Positions 1 through 5,019 of a DNA stretch of 7,100 bases are shown piece by piece. The notes beneath the pieces are model-generated. The model was not told the DNA's origin. It saw only the letters and a list, made by a program, of their open reading frames with translations, and did not search any database. The DNA lies in the NCBI GenBank assembly GCA_046728035.1, contig JBKPDT010000300.1:1-7100 (forward strand), written 5' to 3'. Source of the stretch: DASRWT01 sp046728035. Lineage in GTDB: Bacteria > Methylomirabilota > Methylomirabilia > Rokubacteriales > CSP1-6. Within the stretch, counting starts at the first letter, position 1. Each line of letters starts with the position of its first letter. The position numbers were made by a program, and so were the translations under genes.

Positions 1-128
1 AGGCCCAGGCCCCCGCGCCACTTGCCGGCACCGCACGAGTCGGGGACGAAGGCGTACTCGTCGATGCGGATGGGATGCTGCGCCTCCAGCACTTCCACCG
101 GCGTGTTCGACATGTTCTGGGAGGGATT
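1..128 (-). pseudogene. Hydantoinase B / N-methylhydantoinase (HyuB) fragment, 5'-truncated at a junction and cut by the window edge
   Basis: Read on the minus strand from base 119 downward, the sequence gives about 39 uninterrupted codons: QNMSNTPVEVLEAQHPIRID, then EYAFVPDSCGAGKWRGGLG. This matches the highly recognisable C-terminal region of the hydantoinase B/oxoprolinase family, with N-x-P-V/I-E-V-x-E, P-[IL]-R-[IV]-x-x-Y and the P-D-S-x-G-A-G-[KR]-x-R-G-G motif. The family forms part of ATP-dependent hydantoinases, 5-oxoprolinases and acetone/acetophenone carboxylases. The 3' part of the gene would continue left of base 1. The 5' part is absent because at about 120-136 the sequence becomes another gene on the opposite strand. 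Minus-frame codons from about 120 to 131 (T-N-P-S) might still belong to HyuB, so the right boundary is approximate. The family call is solid. Whether the truncation is biological or an assembly artefact is not decidable here. Confidence 0.8.
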
Positions 129-136
129 GGTGACCG
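118..136. other. Breakpoint joining antisense hyuB to the interior of livK
   Basis: To the left, the minus strand reads as conserved HyuB. To the right, the plus strand reads as conserved LivK interior. The switch happens within about 18 bases, and both genes lose their 5' portions, which a normal divergent gene pair would not show. No inverted repeat, target-site duplication or transposase is visible. It is either an inversion/deletion scar or a chimeric contig join; I cannot tell which from one sequence. Confidence 0.75.
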
Positions 137-987
137 CCTCGGAGATCTACCGCGACGCCAAGCTCGCCATGGTGTCCCCCGCCAACACCAACCCCATCAT
201 CACGGAGCGCAACTACGCGTCGGTGAGCCGGGTCTGTGGCCGGGACGACGTGCAGGGCGTGGTGGGCGCGGAGCACGCCAAGAGCCTCAAGATGAAGTCC
301 GTGTTCATCGTCCACGACAAGACCACCTATGGGCAGGCGGTGGCGGAGTTCTTCCGCGACCACGCCAAGAAGCTCGGCATCGAGATGGTGGGCTTCGAGG
401 GCACGGAGGAAAAGTCCAACTTCGACCCGCTCCTCACCGCGGCCCGGGCGCGCCGGCCCGACATGATCTACTTCGGCGGCATCTACGATCAGGGCGCGCC
501 GCTGTTCCGGCAGGCCGCCGAGAAGGGGATCAGGGCGGCCTTCATGGGCCCCGACGGGATGGACTCGTCCGACCTCGCCAAGATCGGCGGCAAGGCGGTG
601 GTGGGCATGTGGTACACGTCCGCGTCCGCGCCCGCGAACCTCTACCCGCGGGGTGGCGAGTTCGCCAAGGCCTACAAGGACAAGTTCGGCAAGGCCCCCG
701 AGCCCTACGCGGCGGAGAGCTACGACGCCACGGTGGTCGCGCTGAAGGCCGTCGAGGCGGCGGCGAAGGCGGCGGGCGGCAAGATGCCCTCGCGCGAGAC
801 GGTGGCCGCGGCGGTGCGCAAGATGAAGCACGACGGCATCACCGGCGCCATCGAGTTCGATGCCAAGGGCGACCGGAAGAAGGCGAGCTACTTCGTGCTG
901 CAGGTCGGATCCGACGATCCCGCGAAGTGGGGCGAGAACAAGCTGATCAAGCGCCTGGGCATCGACCCGCCGTCGGGTAAGAACTAG
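130..987 (+). CDS. Branched-chain amino-acid-type ABC transporter substrate-binding protein (LivK-like), 5'-truncated
   Basis: This encodes a periplasmic ligand-binding protein (type 1 periplasmic-binding fold) that would deliver branched-chain amino acids or related small carboxylates/amides to a LivHMGF-type ABC importer. Homology starts at about base 136 with A-S-E-I-Y-R-D-A, followed by M-V-S-P-A-N-T-N-P, T-E-R and the family signature R-V-C-G-R-D-D-V-Q-G. It then runs through a typical second lobe (KSVFIVHDKTTYGQAVAEFF, Y-F-G-G, F-M-G-P-D-G-M, A-A-E-S-Y-D-A) to a TAG stop at 985-987. About 283 residues are present; family precursors are usually near 380-400, so roughly 100-110 N-terminal residues, including the signal peptide and part of lobe I, are missing. 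The frame stays open upstream to a TTG at 22, but those residues are antisense HyuB sequence, so that start is rejected. No permease or ATPase genes are nearby. As it stands the product would be unexported and probably non-functional. Substrate unknown. Confidence 0.85.
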   Translation: MTASEIYRDAKLAMVSPANTNPIITERNYASVSRVCGRDDVQGVVGAEHAKSLKMKSVFIVHDKTTYGQAVAEFFRDHAKKLGIEMVGFEGTEEKSNFDPLLTAARARRPDMIYFGGIYDQGAPLFRQAAEKGIRAAFMGPDGMDSSDLAKIGGKAVVGMWYTSASAPANLYPRGGEFAKAYKDKFGKAPEPYAAESYDATVVALKAVEAAAKAAGGKMPSRETVAAAVRKMKHDGITGAIEFDAKGDRKKASYFVLQVGSDDPAKWGENKLIKRLGIDPPSGKN

Positions 988-1010
988 CGCGCCGAGAGCT
1001 CGCAAAGCGG

Positions 1011-1042
1011 TTGCTTCCGGGAGCCCTCCGTCTGCCTATACT
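1011..1042 (+). promoter_or_regulatory. Possible sigma-70-type promoter for the selenoprotein gene
   Basis: TATACT at 1037-1042 is a good -10 match and is conspicuous as the only AT-rich patch in a GC-rich gap of 76 bases. TTGCTT at 1011-1016 resembles a -35 but lies 20 bases away, longer than the usual 16-18, so the -35 assignment is weak. Transcription from here would give a leader of about 15 bases that still includes the Shine-Dalgarno at 1051. No operator-like repeat was seen. Confidence 0.4.
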
Positions 1043-1050
1043 GGGCGGCA

Positions 1051-1056
1051 AGGAGG
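1051..1056 (+). promoter_or_regulatory. Shine-Dalgarno AGGAGG for the selenoprotein start
   Basis: A perfect AGGAGG lies 7 bases before the ATG at 1064. This fixes the start of the gene. By contrast, the ATG at 1283, directly after the in-frame TGA, has no comparable site in front of it. This argues that the downstream half is translated by reading through the TGA rather than by its own initiation. Confidence 0.85.
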
Positions 1057-1063
1057 GCCCCCC

Positions 1064-1600
1064 ATGAAGACCGACGGCGTTCTCGTCCGCGCGAGCTACC
1101 AGGTGGGCCGGCGGCTGTTCGGCCAGGTCCCCACCCCCCAGCGGCTGATGGCCGAGCGGCCCGCGATGATGCTCGGCCTCGGCGGCCTCTGGACCGCCAT
1201 CGAGTACGGCGGCACGCTGGACCGCGCCCTTCGCGCGCTGCTCCAGCTCCACGTGGCCACCCTCTACGGCGTGCCCTACTGAATGGACATCCGCCACGCC
1301 GTGGGCGTGAAGGCGGGCGTTCCCGAAGCCAAGCTGGACGCGCTGGACGCCTACGCGGAGAGCCCGTGGTTCACCGCGCGCGAGCGCGCGGCCCTGGCCT
1401 TCTGCGAGGAGGTCGTCCGGGACGATCGCGACGTGTCCGACGCGACGGAGGCGCGCCTGCGCGAGCACTTCTCGGCGGCAGAGCGGGTGGAGCTGACCTT
1501 CGTCGTCGGCTACCAGGTGTTCGCGAGCAAGTTCGCGAAGGCCTACCGCCTGCCTCCCCAAGGCTTCTCGCGAGCGGGCGATCAGGGGCCGGCCGGCTAG
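1064..1600 (+). CDS. Carboxymuconolactone decarboxylase/AhpD-like probable selenoprotein (in-frame TGA decoded as Sec73)
   Basis: Probable cytosolic thiol/selenol oxidoreductase of the AhpD-like CMD superfamily; such proteins reduce peroxides or peroxiredoxin partners or act on lactones, and the substrate here is unknown. Codons from ATG 1064 run in one frame to TAG 1598-1600, broken only by TGA at 1280-1282. Before it lies L-D-R-A-L-R-A-L-L-Q-L-H-V-A-T-L-Y-G-V-P-Y, and after it M-D-I-R-H-A-V-G-V-K-A-G-V-P-E. Family members have G-C-x-Y-C-x-D at this point, so the TGA replaces the second active-site Cys. The C-terminal half has the usual F-T-x-R-E-R-A-A-L-A-F-x-E and V-E-L-T-F-V-V-G-Y-Q-V-F motifs. 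The joined length of 178 residues suits the family; neither half alone makes a complete domain. A SECIS-like hairpin starts 8 bases after the TGA. Oddities: the first motif Cys is Val70, and the nearest His is at U+5 rather than the +4 of classical AhpD. Alternatives are a sequencing error of TGC/TGT or a nonsense mutation. The stop codon overlaps the convergent hydrolase stop. Confidence 0.75.
1290..1317 (+). promoter_or_regulatory. Candidate bacterial SECIS hairpin
   Basis: Starting 8 bases after the TGA, CCGCC (1291-1295) pairs with GGCGG (1312-1316) and ACGCC (1296-1300) pairs with GGCGT (1304-1308). GAA (1309-1311) bulges on the 3' side and GTG (1301-1303) forms the apical loop. T1290-G1317 could add a wobble pair. 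The loop begins 18 bases after the TGA and carries G then U, as expected of bacterial SelB-binding SECIS elements, which lie inside the coding sequence just 3' of the UGA with a small G/U-containing loop. GC-rich DNA forms chance hairpins easily, so position and loop are the support, not stem strength alone. Confidence 0.55.
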
Positions 1601-2313
1601 GCGCTCCAGCCCGCCCAGCGGCCGCCTTCGACCGCGGCCAGGAACTCGGCCACGTGGGTGTTGAAGAGGCCGGGCTCCTCGATGTTCGGCGTGTGCCCGC
1701 ACGCGGGGAACACCACGAGCCCCGCGTGCGGGATCAGCGCGCGCATCATGGAATGAGGGCTCCACGCAGGGCGCGTCCTGATCGCCCACCATGATGAGGG
1801 TGGGCACACGCAGGGCGCGTAGCCCCGTCTCCAGCTCGCCCACTGTCTTGCGCTTGGACATCACCTCGCGCGCCAGGTGGGCGCACGCCTGGGCATCATG
1901 CTCGCCCGCCTGGCGGATGAACTCGGCGAAGCCGCGCGGGTCCTTGGCCTTGAAGGTGGTCCGCGTGGCCAGCGTCTCGAAGCCGCGCACACGATGCGCC
2001 TGGCCGTCGCGGTCGAGGCCCGCCGCGATCTCCGCCTGGCCCTTGAGGAACTGCTCGCGGTTCACCGAGCCCGCGCCGGCTCCCACCATGATGAGGCTGC
2101 GCAGCATCTCGGGATGGGCGAGGGCGAAGTCGCGCGCCAAGTTGGCGCCCATGGAGCAGCCGCCGAGGTGCACGGGGCCCCCGCCGAGGTGCTTGAGCAG
2201 GCGGTGGAGGTCGCCCACGAGCAGGTCCTGCGAGTAGGAGGCGGCGGATAGCCCCGGTGGTTGTAGATGATCACGCGGTAGCGCCGCGAGAAGTAGCGCT
2301 TCGCGGTGGGCAT
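1597..2313 (-). pseudogene. Alpha/beta hydrolase, decayed (N-terminus missing, two frameshifts)
   Basis: The reading runs in three pieces. Piece A (from ATG 2313 to about 2245) gives M-P-T-A-K-R-Y-F-S-R-R-Y-R-V-I-I-Y-N-H-R-G-Y-P-P. Piece B (about 2244 to 1753) begins Y-S-Q-D-L-L-V-G-D-L-H-R-L-L and holds the nucleophile elbow G-G-C-S-M-G-A and the acid region M-V-G-D-Q-D-A-P-C. Piece C (about 1750 to the TAG at 1599-1597) gives M-M-R-A-L-I-P-H-A-G-L-V-V-F-P-A-C-G-H-T-P-N-I-E-E-P with the catalytic His. The Ser, Asp and His are therefore spread over two frames. A to B needs a net loss of one base (mod 3) near 2245, where relatives usually carry several more residues after R-G-Y-P-P-S. B to C is explained by one extra base near 1750 (TTCC for TTC before ATG-ATG). 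About 35-40 N-terminal residues, including the oxyanion-hole HG region, are absent, and the ATG overlaps the nitroreductase stop as TAATG. Substrate unknown. Sequencing indels could explain the frameshifts but not the missing N-terminus. Confidence 0.75.
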
Positions 2314-2813
2314 TACCAGGTCTCCCAGTGGACCAGCTCGGTGAGGGGCTTGCGCTTGCGCGCCACCGAGGCGGGCGCGGTCGCGCGGGCGGGATCGACG
2401 TAGCCGAAGGCGATGACCCTGTTGATCAACACGCTCGGCGGGAGCGGGATGCCGAGCAGCCGCGCCACCTCCGCCTCCGGCAGATGCGCGGGGCAGGAGC
2501 CGATGCCGTCCGCCCAAGCCGCCACCATCATGTTCTGGGCGCAGCGTCCGGCGTCGAACTCGTGCTGCTCGACCTGCGCGATGATGACGGTGGCGGCCGA
2601 GCGCGCGATGAACTTGGCGTAGGGGCTGAGCGCGGCGAGGGCGGCGAGCCGCGCGCGCTCGCGCACCACCACCAGGCGATTGGGCTCGCTGTTCTTGCTG
2701 CTGCCGGTCATGCGCGCGGCCTGGAGGATGCGGCGCAGCGCGTCCTCCGGGATCGGGCGGTCGAGGAAGAAGCGCTGGTCCCGCTTGTCGACGACGGCGC
2801 GGTAGGCGTCCAT
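2313..2813 (-). CDS. Nitroreductase-family FMN-dependent oxidoreductase
   Basis: Cytosolic flavin oxidoreductase of the nitroreductase superfamily, whose members use NAD(P)H to reduce nitro groups, quinones, enones or flavins. The substrate cannot be read from the sequence. The 166 residues begin M-D-A-Y-R-A-V with the basic R-D-Q-R-F-F motif (residues 11-16) of the family's N-terminal phosphate-binding region. This continues with I-P-E-D-A-L-R-R-I-L-Q-A-A-R (21-34), S-S-K-N-S-E-P-N-R-L-V-V-V (38-50, the usual S-x-x-N-x-x-P-x-x-x-V-V-V block) and G-I-G-S-C (103-107). It ends R-V-I-A-F-G-Y (132-138) and K-P-L-x-E-L-V-H-W-E, a common C-terminus. It is compact relative to the typical 170-220 residues but has all blocks. 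The start is ATG 2813, 10 bases after the MaoC stop with no clear Shine-Dalgarno, so translational coupling is likely. Its stop TAA shares a base with the ATG of the decayed hydrolase. Confidence 0.85.
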   Translation of the reverse strand: MDAYRAVVDKRDQRFFLDRPIPEDALRRILQAARMTGSSKNSEPNRLVVVRERARLAALAALSPYAKFIARSAATVIIAQVEQHEFDAGRCAQNMMVAAWADGIGSCPAHLPEAEVARLLGIPLPPSVLINRVIAFGYVDPARATAPASVARKRKPLTELVHWETW

Positions 2814-2823
2814 GACGCGCGGC

Positions 2824-3318
2824 TCAGGCCGACGGGCGCCGCTTGCGGACGAGGTACTTCTGCTCGCCCTCCAGGCAGAGCTCGCGCCGCTGATTGTGCA
2901 GGGTGGACCGCACGGTGACGACCCCGGTGCTCCGCCCGGGCGTGAGCACGGTCACCGTGAGCATCGGGTACACGGTGTCGCCCGCGTACACGGGCTTCAA
3001 GAAGCGCGACGACTGCTCGATGAAGCCGATGAGCGACTCGCCGATCACGTGGGGGAAGATGCCCGCGCCGGCCGCCGTCTGGGCCAGCACCTGGAAGCCG
3101 TGGGCGAGGAGGCCGGGGTGCCCCTGGCGCCGGCAGTACTCGATATCGTAATGGATGGGGTGATTGTCGCCGGACACCGTCTGGAATGCCGCGAAGTTCG
3201 CCTCGGTGAGCGTGCGCGACGGCAGGTAGAACTGCTCGCCCACTTTCATGTCCTCGAAGTAGCGCGCCTCGCCGAAACGATGCGCGGCGGGATCGAAGGC
3301 GGACGGCGCGTCGGCCAC
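2824..3318 (-). CDS. MaoC-like hot-dog hydratase/dehydratase
   Basis: Probable (R)-specific enoyl-CoA hydratase-type enzyme adding water across a 2-enoyl-CoA (or the reverse). It has the single hot-dog fold of the MaoC/PhaJ family, 164 residues. R-Y-F-E-D-M-K-V-G-E (19-28) is the usual opening of this domain. V-S-G-D-N-H-P-I-H-Y-D (48-58) is the catalytic segment, with Asp51 and His56 at the same five-residue spacing as the Asp/His pair of PhaJ, and G-L-L-A-H-G-F (69-75) supplies the conserved Gly/His turn of the hot-dog helix. The start is GTG 3318, since ATG 3250 would cut into the R-Y-F-E-D domain opening. It lies 10 bases after the SDR stop. The neighbouring SDR and thiolase make an acyl-CoA role plausible. 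The actual acyl chain (fatty acid, aromatic side chain, mesaconyl-like) is not determinable. Confidence 0.88.
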   Translation of the reverse strand: MADAPSAFDPAAHRFGEARYFEDMKVGEQFYLPSRTLTEANFAAFQTVSGDNHPIHYDIEYCRRQGHPGLLAHGFQVLAQTAAGAGIFPHVIGESLIGFIEQSSRFLKPVYAGDTVYPMLTVTVLTPGRSTGVVTVRSTLHNQRRELCLEGEQKYLVRKRRPSA

Positions 3319-3328
3319 GGGCGGGCGG

Positions 3329-4099
3329 CTACCGCGCGGTGTAGCCGCCGTCCACGGGGAGCGCGACGCCGGTGATGTAGCTGGCGTCGTCGGAGGCGAG
3401 GAAGAGACCGGCCTGGGCGACCTCCATCGGCGTGCCCACGCGCCCCAGGGGGATCACCTGCTTCATGCGGGCGAGGTTCTCGTGCTTGTTCGACTCCACG
3501 TCGGGCCGGCCCATGAAAATGTCGAGCATGGGCGTGTCGATCGGCGCCGGGCAGACGCAGTTGACGCGGATCCCGTCCGGCGCGAGGCGGATGGACAAGG
3601 ACTTGGTGAGTCCGGTGACGCCGAACTTCGCCGCCGAGTATACTGGGCTGAAGGGCGAGCCGTAAATCCCCGCGATCGAGCTGGTGAAGAGGATGCTCCC
3701 GCCCCCGCGCGCGCGGAGGGCCGGGATCGCCTCCGCGGTAGTGATGAGCACGGTGCGCAGGTTGAGGTTCATCGCCAGGTCGACGTCGTCGATGTCCACG
3801 CCCTCGACGCGTCCCGGCCCGGGATGCCCCACGTTGTTCCACAGGATGTCGAGCCCACCGAAGGCGGCGACGGCCTCTCGCACCACGCGCTTGCTGTCGT
3901 CCTCGCGCGTCAGGTCGCAGGGGATGCCGTGGGCGCGGCCGCCCGCCTTGACGATCTCGTTGACGGTGTCGCCGATGCGCCCCTTGTCGATGTCGGCGAC
4001 CGCCACCGCGGCGCCTTCCCGCGCGAACAGCACGGCGGCGGCGCGCCCGATTCCCGAGGCGGCGGCGGTGATGAGGGCGGTCTTTCCCTTGAGCCGCAT
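3329..4099 (-). CDS. Short-chain dehydrogenase/reductase (classical SDR)
   Basis: NAD(P)-dependent alcohol/ketone oxidoreductase, 256 residues, a normal classical SDR length. Rossmann motif T-A-A-A-S-G-I-G lies at 11-18, V-A-D-I-D at 34-38, and the acidic Asp36 at the end of beta-2 favours NAD(H). C-D-L-T is at 61-64, N-N-V-G at 88-91 (variant of NNAG), and an Asn-containing M-N-L-N at 110-113. Catalytic Ser lies in S-S-I-A-G (140-144), and Tyr154 and Lys158 in Y-S-A-A-K. Then come R-V-N-C-V-C-P-A-P-I-D-T-P-M and the C-terminal S-Y-I-T-G-V-x-L-P-V-D-G-G-Y. Two substitutions stand out: Ala12 for the first Gly of TGxxxGIG, and P-A for the usual P-G after the sixth strand. The catalytic tetrad appears intact, so it is probably active. 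The ATG at 4099 is preceded by GGAGG 8 bases away, inside the end of the sulfurtransferase gene, and only 3 bases separate the two genes. A hydroxyacyl-CoA or alcohol substrate is inference. Confidence 0.93.
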   Translation of the reverse strand: MRLKGKTALITAAASGIGRAAAVLFAREGAAVAVADIDKGRIGDTVNEIVKAGGRAHGIPCDLTREDDSKRVVREAVAAFGGLDILWNNVGHPGPGRVEGVDIDDVDLAMNLNLRTVLITTAEAIPALRARGGGSILFTSSIAGIYGSPFSPVYSAAKFGVTGLTKSLSIRLAPDGIRVNCVCPAPIDTPMLDIFMGRPDVESNKHENLARMKQVIPLGRVGTPMEVAQAGLFLASDDASYITGVALPVDGGYTAR

Positions 4100-4102
4100 G
4101 GC

Positions 4103-5014
4103 CTACCCTCCCGCGATCTTCGTGCCCTCGCGCCCGGTCTCCATGGGCAGCGAGGGATCGGCGGTCCACTCGCCGAGAGAGCCGTCGTAGACGGCCACCT
4201 GCGGATAGCCCAGCATGGTGAGGACGAGCGCGTCGGTGGTGGCGGCGATGCCGCCGCCGCAGTAGGTGATGATCTTCTTCTTCGGATCCGCGCCCACCTC
4301 CGCGAAGAGCTCGCGCAGCTCGGCCGCCGAGCGAAAGGTGCTGGGCTTACCGGACTGAAGGCGCGCATAGGCCACGTTGACGCTGCCCTTGATGTGGCCG
4401 GGCCGCCCGTACTGGATGCCGCCCTCGCCGGCGTGCTGCTCGGCGGAGAGCGCGTTGATGGTGCAGGCGCCCTGATCCGCGATCTTGGCCAGCACCTCGT
4501 CGCGCGTGGCGATCAGGTCCCGCCGCGGCTTCGCCGTGAAGCGCGCCGGCGGGTACTTCGCCGGCTCCGTGGAGACCGGCCGACCCTCGGCGGCCCATTT
4601 CTCCCAGCCGCCGTCCAGCACCGCGGCGGCGTCGAAGCCGAAGGCGCGCAGCATCCACCAGATGCGCGTGGCCCACATGATGTTGCCCGCGCTGTAGAGC
4701 ACGGCACGGGTGCCTTCGCCGAGCCCGTGCTTGGACATGGCGGCGGCGAACTGCTCCGCGGACGGCATCGTGAAGCGAAGCTTGCTGGAGGTGTCCGAGA
4801 GCTCGCCCTGTAGATCGAGGTAGTCCGAGCCGGGAATGTGGCCTTCCGCCCACTTCGGTCGGCCGCTCTCCGCGCGGAACGTGGTGACCGGATCGGGCTT
4901 GAGATAGGTCGTGCAGTCGTAGACGCGGAGATCCGGATCGCCCAGGTGGGCGGCCAGCCACTCCGTGCTCACCAGATACTGCGGGTGAGCGAAGGCTTCC
5001 CCCGCCGCCGCCAC
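4103..5014 (-). CDS. Rhodanese-type sulfurtransferase (thiosulfate/3-mercaptopyruvate sulfurtransferase)
   Basis: Two tandem rhodanese domains that transfer sulfane sulfur from thiosulfate or 3-mercaptopyruvate via a persulfide on an active-site Cys. With the GTG at 5014 the product is 303 residues, close to the family's usual 280-300. The N-terminal, inactive-type domain runs to about 150 and includes Y-L-V-S-T-E-W-L, G-H-I-P-G and L-D-G-G-W. The C-terminal domain has G-R-P-G-H-I-K-G-S-V-N-V and the active-site loop Y-C-G-G-G-I-A-A with Cys252. CGGGIAA resembles mercaptopyruvate-type loops (CGSGVTA) more than the thiosulfate type (CRKGVTA), so substrate assignment stays open. A start at GTG 5062 is possible but would overlap the thiolase by 43 bases and add an arginine-rich leader; GTG 5014 has GGAG (5024-5027) 9 bases upstream and follows the thiolase stop by 5 bases. 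Its place inside an acyl-CoA-type operon is unexplained. Confidence 0.92.
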   Translation of the reverse strand: MAAAGEAFAHPQYLVSTEWLAAHLGDPDLRVYDCTTYLKPDPVTTFRAESGRPKWAEGHIPGSDYLDLQGELSDTSSKLRFTMPSAEQFAAAMSKHGLGEGTRAVLYSAGNIMWATRIWWMLRAFGFDAAAVLDGGWEKWAAEGRPVSTEPAKYPPARFTAKPRRDLIATRDEVLAKIADQGACTINALSAEQHAGEGGIQYGRPGHIKGSVNVAYARLQSGKPSTFRSAAELRELFAEVGADPKKKIITYCGGGIAATTDALVLTMLGYPQVAVYDGSLGEWTADPSLPMETGREGTKIAGG

Positions 5015-5019
5015 CGGGG

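Noticed and set aside
22..987. A single 321-residue protein starting at TTG 22
   Set aside because: Its first 30-odd residues are the antisense of a strongly conserved HyuB segment and match nothing expected for a LivK N-terminus (no signal peptide). Only the part from about 130 is real.
988..1063. An intrinsic terminator after the binding-protein gene
   Set aside because: Short complementary GC words exist, but no stable stem followed by a T-tract was found; the gap is better explained by a promoter and ribosome site.
1283..1600. A separate gene beginning at the ATG directly after the TGA
   Set aside because: It has no Shine-Dalgarno, is in the same frame as the upstream piece, and lacks the N-terminal half of the CMD domain. 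The two pieces make one normal-length protein.
947..2218. A 423-residue minus-strand reading frame
   Set aside because: Only its first ~155 residues are real (hydrolase piece B). After the frameshift it becomes low-complexity Arg/Ala/Gly/His-rich shadow running antisense through the selenoprotein gene.
3482..4813. A 443-residue plus-strand reading frame
   Set aside because: It is antisense to the SDR and sulfurtransferase, whose catalytic motifs are intact. Its composition is the Arg/Gly/Ala/His-rich type produced by shadow frames in GC-rich DNA.
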